Of a stretch of DNA of 35,641 nt, positions 6,859 to 14,543 are shown piece by piece. Below the pieces are notes generated by a model. It had not been told where the DNA came from. It saw nothing but the letters and a program-made list of their open reading frames with translations, and did not search any database. Position 1 is the stretch's first letter, and every line of letters begins with the position of its first letter. The DNA is taken from the NCBI GenBank assembly GCA_015523565.1, contig WAKA01000044.1, positions 1 to 35,641 on the forward strand, read 5' to 3'. Position numbers and translations under genes: made by a program. This stretch comes from Candidatus Heimdallarchaeota archaeon (GTDB taxonomy: Archaea > Asgardarchaeota > Heimdallarchaeia > Heimdallarchaeales > Kariarchaeaceae).

Positions 6859-8972
6859 CTGAACAAGAAATGGCGAAAATAAGGAAGACTTTGGGACGGG
6901 ATGGAACAGTTGCGGAATATGCAGTTTTCGATGCACTTTGGAGTGAGCACTGTTCATATAAGTCAAGTAAACGATGGTTCCACCTTTTCAATACCAAGAA
7001 TGAGCGAATTGCTCTTGGAATTGGTGAGGGGGCTGGACTGATTGATGTGGGGGATGGGCTTCTTGTGGGTCTGGGTTTGGAAAGCCATAACCATCCATCT
7101 GCTGTTGACCCATTCAATGGTGCCGCAACTGGTGTTGGAGGGATTGTCAGGGATATTTTAAGCCAAGGATGTAAACCTATTGCAATATTGGACTGTCTGA
7201 GATTTGGAATGCCTACATCCCATCGACAAAAATTTCTACTGGATCAGGTTGTATTGGGAATCTCATCATACGGCAATTGCATTGGTGTACCCAATTTGGG
7301 TGGGGATATCGAGTTTTCAAAGGAATTTGAAACAAACCCGCTGGTAAATGCGATGTGTGTCGGAATTGTTGAAAAGGGCAAGGTAATCCGTTCAATTGCC
7401 AAGAACCCTGGTGACTTATTATTCCTTTTCGGTTCAAAGACTGGTCTGGATGGGATTGGGGGTGTTACCTTTGCATCTGAAATCCTTGAAGAGGAACCCA
7501 ACTCTGAAAAACGGGGGTCTGTTCAAATTGGGGATCCCTTGACAGAAAAACTGCTAATTGATGCAGTTCTGGAGTTGCGAGACAAACAGCTTATTTCTGG
7601 TCTACAAGACCTTGGTGGCGGTGGTCTTGCATGTGCCGCCGCAGAAATGGCGGAAAAAGGAAAAACGGGTGTTGAACTGGATCTCAACAAGGTTCCCCTA
7701 AAGGTCAAGGGGATGAAAGGGTGGGAAATCCTGATTTCTGAATCACAAGAGCGGATGCTTGCTGTCGTCCCTCCTGAACATATTGATGAGGTTCAATCGG
7801 TCATCGAAAAATATGCCCTTGCCAATGCAATTGTGGGAAAAGTGACTGATACTGGCATGTTTCGTGCTTGGCATAATGATGAGTTAATTGCCGACATTCC
7901 CGTTGATTTCACAGTTAATGGTTTTCCTGAACCAGAAAGAACGATAGGCAAGCTCCAAACAAGGAAAACATTTGAAAAACATGTCATACTGGATGTCAGG
8001 GATGTCTTGCTTAATTTGTCTTCGAATCCTGACTTGGCACTAAAAACAGGTGTATTCCAACAATATGACCAACACGTTCAAGGAAATACAATCGTCTCCC
8101 CTGGAACTGGAGCCACTTCCTTGATGTTGCCAAATGGCAAAAGCCTTGTCTTGGCGGCTGGAACCAATTCATATCTTGTTGGACTAAATCCGAGAGTGGG
8201 TACAGAGTTGGCAACCTTGGAAATCGTGAGGAAGGTTTGGGCAAGAAAAGGAGAACCTCTTGCCATGGTTGATTCCCTGAATTTTGGAAATCCTGAAAAG
8301 ACTGAATCCTACACTGAATTTGTTGAATCCATAAGGGGACTTGGGAATTTGTCTCATAAGCTTGACATTCCTGTTGTTGGGGGTAATGTCTCTCTCTATA
8401 ATGAAACAGACAGTACAAAAATCCTTCCCTCCCCTTTTGTGGGGATTGTTGGACTTAATTCTGGGGAACCCTATCGCCCCATTGTGGAAGTTGGTGATGT
8501 TTTCTACCTAATCGGCTCACGGCACGGGCATCTTTATGGCTCACAGTTGCTTCGATATTATGGCATCGGTGAAGAAACCCCTCCACAAATTGATTATGCC
8601 GAGGAAAAAAGAATTGGAAATTTCCTTATATCCCTTGACTCCATTAAATCATCATATCATATTGGACGTGGGGGTCTGCTACTTACCTTATCAAAAATTC
8701 TTGTCACTGAGAGTGTTGGCATAACTTGTGAAGACAACATCGATTTTACGAATCTGCATTTTTCATTTGGTGAACATGCACCAAGATATCTCGTGGGGGT
8801 ATCTGAAAATAACCAAAGGACATTTGAGAAACATTTGGAAATGAACAATATTCAACATTTAAAATTGGGGGTGATTGGTGGAAGTCAAATCAAGGCAAAA
8901 GGGCTTGCCATTCAAATGGGTGAAATAAAAGAACGTCTCTCAAAACCAATAATGGAGGCATTGATGATATGA
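6852..8972 (+). CDS. purL: Phosphoribosylformylglycinamidine synthase subunit PurL (small type)
   Basis: The ATP-dependent synthetase subunit that converts FGAR to FGAM using ammonia from PurQ. Length of 706 residues is that of the small PurL, which needs PurQ and PurS, both encoded just upstream. Signatures: [13 protein letters not shown] at 28-40 with the catalytic histidine, [20 protein letters not shown] at 77-96, [17 protein letters not shown] near 254-270, and [11 protein letters not shown] near 296-306. The AIR synthase-like N- and C-terminal domains are each duplicated as expected. It shares ATGA with purE at the 3' end. No missing residues were noticed. Confidence 0.97.
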   Translation: MLTEQEMAKIRKTLGRDGTVAEYAVFDALWSEHCSYKSSKRWFHLFNTKNERIALGIGEGAGLIDVGDGLLVGLGLESHNHPSAVDPFNGAATGVGGIVRDILSQGCKPIAILDCLRFGMPTSHRQKFLLDQVVLGISSYGNCIGVPNLGGDIEFSKEFETNPLVNAMCVGIVEKGKVIRSIAKNPGDLLFLFGSKTGLDGIGGVTFASEILEEEPNSEKRGSVQIGDPLTEKLLIDAVLELRDKQLISGLQDLGGGGLACAAAEMAEKGKTGVELDLNKVPLKVKGMKGWEILISESQERMLAVVPPEHIDEVQSVIEKYALANAIVGKVTDTGMFRAWHNDELIADIPVDFTVNGFPEPERTIGKLQTRKTFEKHVILDVRDVLLNLSSNPDLALKTGVFQQYDQHVQGNTIVSPGTGATSLMLPNGKSLVLAAGTNSYLVGLNPRVGTELATLEIVRKVWARKGEPLAMVDSLNFGNPEKTESYTEFVESIRGLGNLSHKLDIPVVGGNVSLYNETDSTKILPSPFVGIVGLNSGEPYRPIVEVGDVFYLIGSRHGHLYGSQLLRYYGIGEETPPQIDYAEEKRIGNFLISLDSIKSSYHIGRGGLLLTLSKILVTESVGITCEDNIDFTNLHFSFGEHAPRYLVGVSENNQRTFEKHLEMNNIQHLKLGVIGGSQIKAKGLAIQMGEIKERLSKPIMEALMI

Positions 8973-9361
8973 TTTGCATCATTTCTGGTTCAAAAAGCGA
9001 TAATCACATTGTCGAAAAAGCTACAAAAGTATTGGATGAATTCGGGGTGAAATATGAAACATTTGTTGCATCTGCCCATCGTACTCCCGATTTATTGGAT
9101 CAAATAGTCAAGGAGCAGGTCGAGAACGGTGTAAAGGTGTTTATCTGTATTGCAGGGCTTTCTGCTGCATTGCCTGGTGTTGTTGCTTCAAAAGTGAATC
9201 TTCCTGTGATTGGAGTCCCCGTATCTTCCGCATTGATGGGGCTTGACGCACTGCTTTCAATAGCACAAATGCCCAAAGGTGTTCCTGTGGCAACTGTTGG
9301 AATTGACAATGGGGCAAATGCCGCTCATCTTGCCTTGAGAATCTTGGAGGTCAAAAAATGA
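8969..9361 (+). CDS. purE: 5-(carboxyamino)imidazole ribonucleotide mutase / AIR carboxylase PurE
   Basis: Makes CAIR for the PurC half of the fusion. SGSKSD (6-11), SAHRTP (35-40) with a conserved histidine, and [20 protein letters not shown] (86-105) are clearly PurE. At 130 residues it is short because the C-terminal tail after LRILEVKK is missing compared with about 160 in bacteria. The class I signature AGGAAHLPG reads AGLSAALPG (62-70), so its histidine is alanine. No purK is in the operon. Together these could mean direct use of CO2 (class II chemistry), although the rest of the sequence looks class I. ATGA overlap with purL; GGAGG at 8954-8958. Confidence 0.92.
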   Translation: MICIISGSKSDNHIVEKATKVLDEFGVKYETFVASAHRTPDLLDQIVKEQVENGVKVFICIAGLSAALPGVVASKVNLPVIGVPVSSALMGLDALLSIAQMPKGVPVATVGIDNGANAAHLALRILEVKK

Positions 9362-10353
9362 AAAGGATCAGCACTTATGCAGAAGCTGGGGTGGATAGAA
9401 CAAAAGAAGAAACTGCTGTCTATGGAATAATGGGCATCATAAAGCAAAAATCAAGTTTCAAAGGAAAATTCGGGGACTTTTTTGCGAATGGCATTGAATT
9501 TGGCGATTATTTCCTGAGTCTTGCCACGGATGGCGTTGGTTCCAAGGTAATATTGGCAGAAACCCTTGAAAAATTCGATACAATCGGTATCGATTGTGTA
9601 GCTATGAATGTAAATGATCTCATAACCATTGGATCTGTTCCCAAGGGATTTGTTGACTATATTGCCATTAGGGAACCTGATGAGTCCAAAATCAAAGCAA
9701 TCGTCTCTGGTGTCATTGAGGGATGCAATATCTCTGAAATTCCCCTGTTAGGTGGTGAGACTGCAACAATGCCTGAATTGTTTGCAGACGGGAAAAATTA
9801 TTTTGACCTGTCAGGAACCGCATTTGGCATTCAGGACAAAACAAAAATCATTGACGGTAGTGCAATCAGGCATGGCGATGTCATTATTGGTATTCAATCA
9901 AGTGGTATCCATTCTAATGGATTGACGTTGGCACGAAAACTGTTTGAGGAAACAGAAAAGAATTGGTTGCATGAATTGTTGACTCCCACCCGAATTTATG
10001 TAAAACCAATCATGGAACTGCTGAGCAATGAAATTCCCATTAAGGGGATGGCACACATAACTGGTGGTGGCTTTAGAAACGTGTTGAGAATGGGCGAGTA
10101 TCATTATTCACTTGATTCATGGGACGTCCCCCCTATTTTCAATGAAATTCAAGAAAGGGGTAGTGTCGCATCATTTGAGATGTACTCCACCTTCAATATG
10201 GGTATCGGCTTTGTTGTCATTGTAAATCCAGCGTTCGAAGAAACCACTCTTGAAATTCTTAATCGACACTATCCCTCTTTTAGAATTGGAACTATCGAGA
10301 AAGGCAATAAAGTCACAATCGGGGATTTAACCCTGTTGCCAAATAGGAGGTAA
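9358..10353 (+). CDS. purM: Phosphoribosylformylglycinamidine cyclo-ligase PurM (AIR synthetase)
   Basis: Closes the imidazole ring, FGAM to AIR, with ATP. The N-terminus [13 protein letters not shown], the block [16 protein letters not shown] (about 58-73), [17 protein letters not shown] (about 78-94), [10 protein letters not shown] (about 134-143) and [17 protein letters not shown] (about 175-191) match AIR synthetases, and HITGGGF is seen near 234-240. Length of 331 residues is normal. ATG overlaps the purE stop (ATGA), with GGAGGT at 9346-9351. folD follows 4 nt after the stop, with its own AGGAGGT overlapping the purM stop. Confidence 0.97.
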   Translation: MKRISTYAEAGVDRTKEETAVYGIMGIIKQKSSFKGKFGDFFANGIEFGDYFLSLATDGVGSKVILAETLEKFDTIGIDCVAMNVNDLITIGSVPKGFVDYIAIREPDESKIKAIVSGVIEGCNISEIPLLGGETATMPELFADGKNYFDLSGTAFGIQDKTKIIDGSAIRHGDVIIGIQSSGIHSNGLTLARKLFEETEKNWLHELLTPTRIYVKPIMELLSNEIPIKGMAHITGGGFRNVLRMGEYHYSLDSWDVPPIFNEIQERGSVASFEMYSTFNMGIGFVVIVNPAFEETTLEILNRHYPSFRIGTIEKGNKVTIGDLTLLPNRR

Positions 10354-10357
10354 TACC

Positions 10358-11218
10358 ATGTCTACCATATTGATGACCAAAAATAAGATATTAGATGGCA
10401 GAGCAATTTCATCTGCCATATTGTCTGAATTGAAAACCAAAATCCATAGATTGGACGGCATTCCCACACTCGTTGCAATATTGGTTGGTGATGATCCTGC
10501 TTCCAAAATTTATGTATCAATGAAGCAGAAACGAGCAAAGGAAATTGGAATAAATACAAGAGTGATCAATCTTCCTGCTTCAACTTCGCAGGAACAACTC
10601 CATGAAACCATTCAAGATCTCAATGAAGATAAAACTGTCGACGGCATCCTTTTGCAACTCCCACTGCCCCAGCATCTGGATTCAAACCAAGCAATTGCCA
10701 TCATCGACCCAAACAAGGACGTGGATGGCTTGAATTACATCAATTTTGGAAAACTTCACATGGGACTTGAAGGCTTCAATCCTTGTACTCCTCTTGGTGT
10801 TATTGAGATGTTAAAAAGGTCTGATGTCAAGATGGAAGGAAAGGATGCAGTAGTCATAGGTAGATCCAATTTGGTGGGCAAACCCCTTGCAAGGATGCTG
10901 GAAATGGAAAATGCCACTGTCACCCTATGCCATAGCAAAACTCGGAATTTGAAACGGTATACTGAATATGCTGACATTGTGGTATCCGCAGTGGGCAAAC
11001 CGCAAACCATCACTGCCGACATGATCAAGCAAGGTGCTGTTGTTGTTGATGTGGGCATTTCAAGAACAAAAAATGGTCTTGTGGGCGATGTTGACTTTGA
11101 ACTTGTAAAATTAAAAGCAAGCAAAATCACTCCCGTTCCTGGTGGTGTTGGACCAATGACAATCGCAATGCTCATGTCCAATACTGTAAATGCTTTTGAA
11201 AGGAGGAGGTATACATGA
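10358..11218 (+). CDS. folD: Bifunctional methylene-THF dehydrogenase / methenyl-THF cyclohydrolase
   Basis: Interconverts 5,10-methylene-, 5,10-methenyl- and 10-formyl-tetrahydrofolate. KIYVSMKQKRAKEIG (about 49-63) holds the catalytic lysine of Y-x-x-x-K, and LLQLPLP, DVDGLN, PCTPLGV, GRSNLVGKPLARML and PVPGGVGPMT follow in FolD order. Length of 286 residues is normal. Its place between purM and purN makes sense: it can supply 10-formyl-THF for PurN and implies a folate, or a folate-compatible pterin, in this organism. AGGAGGT at 10345-10351 is 6 nt before the ATG; the 3' end shares ATGA with purN. Confidence 0.96.
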   Translation: MSTILMTKNKILDGRAISSAILSELKTKIHRLDGIPTLVAILVGDDPASKIYVSMKQKRAKEIGINTRVINLPASTSQEQLHETIQDLNEDKTVDGILLQLPLPQHLDSNQAIAIIDPNKDVDGLNYINFGKLHMGLEGFNPCTPLGVIEMLKRSDVKMEGKDAVVIGRSNLVGKPLARMLEMENATVTLCHSKTRNLKRYTEYADIVVSAVGKPQTITADMIKQGAVVVDVGISRTKNGLVGDVDFELVKLKASKITPVPGGVGPMTIAMLMSNTVNAFERRRYT

Positions 11219-11811
11219 TCCATCTTGCAGTATTGGGCTCTGGAAGGGGAAGTAACTTCGAAGCCATACAAAAGGCAATCATTGCGGGAGAACTTGAAGC
11301 AAAGGTTTCCGTGGTCATTTCTGATAAGCAGGATGCCCCTATTCTTGAGAAGGCACAATCATATGGAATACCTGCGATTGCTGTGCCTCGTGACAATTTT
11401 GACACCAGACAGGCGCATGAAAAAGAAATTGTGGCATTACTACAAAATTATACGATTGATTATATCGTTTTGGCAGGATACATGAGAATCCTGACAAGTT
11501 ATTTCATTCGTCAATTCCCCAACAGGATCCTGAACATACATCCCAGCCTATTGCCTGCCTTTAAGGGACTCCACGCCCAAAAGCAGGCATTGGAGTATGG
11601 TGTGAAAGTGTCTGGTGCTACAGTTCATTTAGTGAACGAAGAAGTTGACGGCGGCAGAATATTGGGTCAAAAATGTGTCCCTGTTTATGATTCAGATACT
11701 GAGGAAAGCCTAAGCCAAAGAATTTTAGCTGTTGAGCATCAGTTGTTTCCAGAGGTATTGCAAAAGATATCTGAAGGAAGCCTGAAAATTCCAATGGAGG
11801 TCAAAGCCTGA
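11215..11811 (+). CDS. purN: Phosphoribosylglycinamide formyltransferase PurN
   Basis: Transfers the formyl group of 10-formyl-THF to GAR. The catalytic triad is visible as N107 and H109 in NIHPSLLPAFKG and D145 in EEVDGG. The phosphate-binding N-terminus VLGSGRGSNFEAI (6-18) is typical. At 198 residues it is the folate-dependent PurN and not the formate-dependent PurT found in many archaea. GGAGGAGGT lies at 11202-11210. The 1-nt overlap with purF (TGATG) suggests coupled translation. Confidence 0.96.
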   Translation: MIHLAVLGSGRGSNFEAIQKAIIAGELEAKVSVVISDKQDAPILEKAQSYGIPAIAVPRDNFDTRQAHEKEIVALLQNYTIDYIVLAGYMRILTSYFIRQFPNRILNIHPSLLPAFKGLHAQKQALEYGVKVSGATVHLVNEEVDGGRILGQKCVPVYDSDTEESLSQRILAVEHQLFPEVLQKISEGSLKIPMEVKA

Positions 11812-13235
11812 TGTGTGGTGTAATTGGCATCTGTGGAAAGGAAATCAAGTTAAGACACGCCAAGTCCCTTCTGCAACTCTTGGTTCATAGGGGACAGGAT
11901 GCGTCAGGTTTGGCGTGGATCGATGAAAACGGGATGCACAGACTTTCAAAAGTCAAAGGACAGCCAAGCCAAATCCCCATCAACGGAGAGGTTTCGCCAT
12001 CAATTATCGGAAGTACCCGGTACCCAACCTATGGCAACAGGAAAGGTGAGGTGAATGTTGAAAAATTTGCCCAACCTTTTACCTATAATACTACAAATGG
12101 TTCATTGACGATCTGCCATAATGGTCAGATTACCAATATTGGTAACTTGACAAATGAAAAGTTTCATAGTGATGCTGAATTCATTGCCAAATACCTTGGA
12201 CAGCTTATTGATGAAAAACAAAGCTTAATTGAAGCATCTCGTACTTTATTGAAAAATTTGGACGGGGCATATTCGATTGTTGGAATTTATGACGGCAAAA
12301 TGTTTGCCTTAAGGGATCCCAATGGTATACGCCCTATGGTATATGGGATGAAAGACAATGTGTTTGTTGTAGCTTCTGAATCATTGGTTCTGCAACAGGC
12401 TGGTCTTACAGAATATCATGAAGTGCCAAGAGGACACCTTTTAATTTATGAAAATGAGCCGGAAATAATTGGACTTGATGAGAAAAGCCCGTCCCCCTGC
12501 ATGTTTGAGTTTGTCTATTTTGCATCTGCGGCTTCAACTATTGAAAAAAGAAGTGTTTATGCGACAAGGCTAAAATTGGGGAAGTTTCTTGGTCAACAAA
12601 TCCGTAAGAAGAATTTGGATATTGATTTTGTTGTTCCTGTCCCAGACACTTCAAAAACTGCATCTCAAACAATTAGTGAGGTCTTGGGCATTCCATTACG
12701 TGATGCAATCCTGAAGAATCGTTCTTCCCTAAGAACCTTCATCATGCCTGCTGAAGATGAAAGGTTATCTGCCGCCCGTGCAAAATATCTCTTCATTGAT
12801 GAACTGATAAAAGACAAAAACCTTCTCATTGTTGATGATTCAATAATCCGGGGGTTGACGCTTAAATACCTGATTTCCCTCCTCAGGCAGAAAGGCGCAA
12901 ACTCCATTCATGTGGCAATTACAAATCCACCTACACGATATCCTTGTTACTATGGTGTTGACTTTACCACTAAAAGTGAGTTGATTGCCTCCAAAAAAAG
13001 TGTTGAGGAGATAAGGTATGAAATTGGTGCAGATTCATTGACCTATCTTTCACTCGAATCTCTCAAGGAAGCTATAAACCTACCAAACCTTTGCTTGGCT
13101 TGTATTGACGGCAATTATCCCACACCATTTGGAAAGCAGTTACAAAGGTTGTCGGAAGAGGGATTGTTGCTTGAAAGCACTACCCATTATGAATCTGCCA
13201 ACCTCAAAAAAATAGCTACGACCAAGGAGGCATAA
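11811..13235 (+). CDS. purF: Amidophosphoribosyltransferase PurF, Fe-S type
   Basis: First committed step, PRPP plus glutamine to phosphoribosylamine. Cys2 follows the start Met (MCGVIGI) and would become the N-terminal nucleophile after processing; no longer propeptide is present. The glutaminase block HRGQDASGLAW and NGQITN are intact. The PRPP-binding loop is LLIVDDSIIRGLT (338-350). Four cysteines at C230, C379, C428 and C431 match the positions of the four [4Fe-4S] ligands of the Bacillus enzyme (LCLAC near the C-terminus), so a cluster is likely. Length of 474 residues is normal. GGAGGT at 11796-11801. The 3' end runs into the purD ribosome site. Confidence 0.96.
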   Translation: MCGVIGICGKEIKLRHAKSLLQLLVHRGQDASGLAWIDENGMHRLSKVKGQPSQIPINGEVSPSIIGSTRYPTYGNRKGEVNVEKFAQPFTYNTTNGSLTICHNGQITNIGNLTNEKFHSDAEFIAKYLGQLIDEKQSLIEASRTLLKNLDGAYSIVGIYDGKMFALRDPNGIRPMVYGMKDNVFVVASESLVLQQAGLTEYHEVPRGHLLIYENEPEIIGLDEKSPSPCMFEFVYFASAASTIEKRSVYATRLKLGKFLGQQIRKKNLDIDFVVPVPDTSKTASQTISEVLGIPLRDAILKNRSSLRTFIMPAEDERLSAARAKYLFIDELIKDKNLLIVDDSIIRGLTLKYLISLLRQKGANSIHVAITNPPTRYPCYYGVDFTTKSELIASKKSVEEIRYEIGADSLTYLSLESLKEAINLPNLCLACIDGNYPTPFGKQLQRLSEEGLLLESTTHYESANLKKIATTKEA

Positions 13236-13238
13236 GTG

Positions 13239-14543
13239 ATGGGCGATACCGTGTTGATTTTTGGTGCGGGTGCAAGAGAACATGCATTGGCGAAAGCATA
13301 CTTAAAAAGTGATCTAGTATCTAGGGTTGTTGTTGCTCCTGGTAACACATGGATGAAAAGGGACGGAATTCAGGTAGATCGCTCCTGTAGCTTAAAAGAT
13401 GCAGAAAGCATGTTAAAGGTTGCATTAAAGTACAGCCCTGATCTTGCAGATGTTGCACAGGATGACGCTCTTGCCTCTGGGACTGTAGATCTGCTCCTCG
13501 ATAATGGCATCCCTGCATTTGGTCCCACAAAAGCCGCGGCACGCATAGAATGGGATAAATCTTGGTCCAGGGACTTTATGAAAAAATATGGAATTCCCTC
13601 CCCTAAATTCAAAAGCTTTGATGATCCCAATATTGCAAAAAGCTATGTTAAAGAACTGTATTCAGTAAATCCCGACTCGTATGTTTTTGTCAAGGCTAGT
13701 GGACTTGCCGCAGGTAAAGGAGCATTGGCGGCTCATACTCTTCAAGAGGCTCTTGAATGCATAGACAGAATGAAAACATTTGGCAAGGCAGGTGAAATTT
13801 TTGTAATTGAAGAAGGATTGGTTGGTGAGGAGTTTTCATTTTATGCCATCTGTGATGGAACAAACTACATCCCGTTGATGTCTGCCCAAGATCATAAAAG
13901 GCTGTTGGATCATGATCGCGGTCCCCAAACTGGTGGAATGGGGGTGGTTGCTCCTACTGGTCTTACATCCAGCTTGGAAGATAAAATTTCAGAGAATTTC
14001 ATACATCCCGTTCTTGAAGGCATGAAAAAAGAAGGTCATCCATATGTTGGCATTCTCTATTTCAGTGGCATTCTGGTGGATGACCAAATCTTTTCAATTG
14101 AATACAACGCCAGATGGGGTGATCCAGAATGCCAAGCCATCCTTCCAGGCTTGAAAACGGATTATTATTCTTTGGTGAAAAAAGCGTTGGACGGGAATCT
14201 CGGAGAAATACAGGTTGAATTTGATGGAAAAACTCGTGTATGTGTTGTCGGTGCTTCATTTGGATATCCACAGGACTATTCCGATGTAAAAGGAAAACTG
14301 GTATATGGTCTTGAAGCATTGCATGACGTAGAATTATTTAGTGCAGGATTGGGGGACATGGATGGAAGAACCGTGGCAAACGGTGGCAGGCTTTTCTCTG
14401 TTGTTGGTGAGGGTGATAATGTACTTTCCGCACGAAAAATCGCATACGGTGCCATCTCAACAGTGGCAATTGAAAATAATTTACTGCATTTCAGGACAGA
14501 TATCGGCTGGAGAGATGTATTAAGGCACTTTAAGTCTCAATAA
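13239..14543 (+). CDS. purD: Phosphoribosylamine-glycine ligase PurD (GAR synthetase)
   Basis: ATP-grasp ligase joining phosphoribosylamine and glycine. GAGAREHALA at the N-terminus, KASGLAAGKGAL, VGEEFSFYAICDG, SAQDHKRLLDHDRGPQTGG and EYNARWGDPECQAILP appear in order. I prefer the ATG at 13239, 8 nt after AAGGAGG (13224-13230); the GTG at 13236 immediately after the purF stop is an alternative. It is the last gene of the purine operon and its 3' end overlaps the convergent nuclease-helicase gene by 14 nt. Later steps (purB, purH/purP/purO) are not in the window. Confidence 0.96.
   Translation: MGDTVLIFGAGAREHALAKAYLKSDLVSRVVVAPGNTWMKRDGIQVDRSCSLKDAESMLKVALKYSPDLADVAQDDALASGTVDLLLDNGIPAFGPTKAAARIEWDKSWSRDFMKKYGIPSPKFKSFDDPNIAKSYVKELYSVNPDSYVFVKASGLAAGKGALAAHTLQEALECIDRMKTFGKAGEIFVIEEGLVGEEFSFYAICDGTNYIPLMSAQDHKRLLDHDRGPQTGGMGVVAPTGLTSSLEDKISENFIHPVLEGMKKEGHPYVGILYFSGILVDDQIFSIEYNARWGDPECQAILPGLKTDYYSLVKKALDGNLGEIQVEFDGKTRVCVVGASFGYPQDYSDVKGKLVYGLEALHDVELFSAGLGDMDGRTVANGGRLFSVVGEGDNVLSARKIAYGAISTVAIENNLLHFRTDIGWRDVLRHFKSQ

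Noticed and set aside
10756..11358. 200-codon minus-strand frame opposite folD/purN
   Set aside because: It lies fully inside two well-supported plus-strand genes and shows no motif of its own.
13090..13130. PurF C-terminal CxxC as a zinc ribbon fusion
   Set aside because: Cysteines C230, C379, C428 and C431 match Fe-S cluster ligands of Bacillus-type PurF, so no additional domain is needed.
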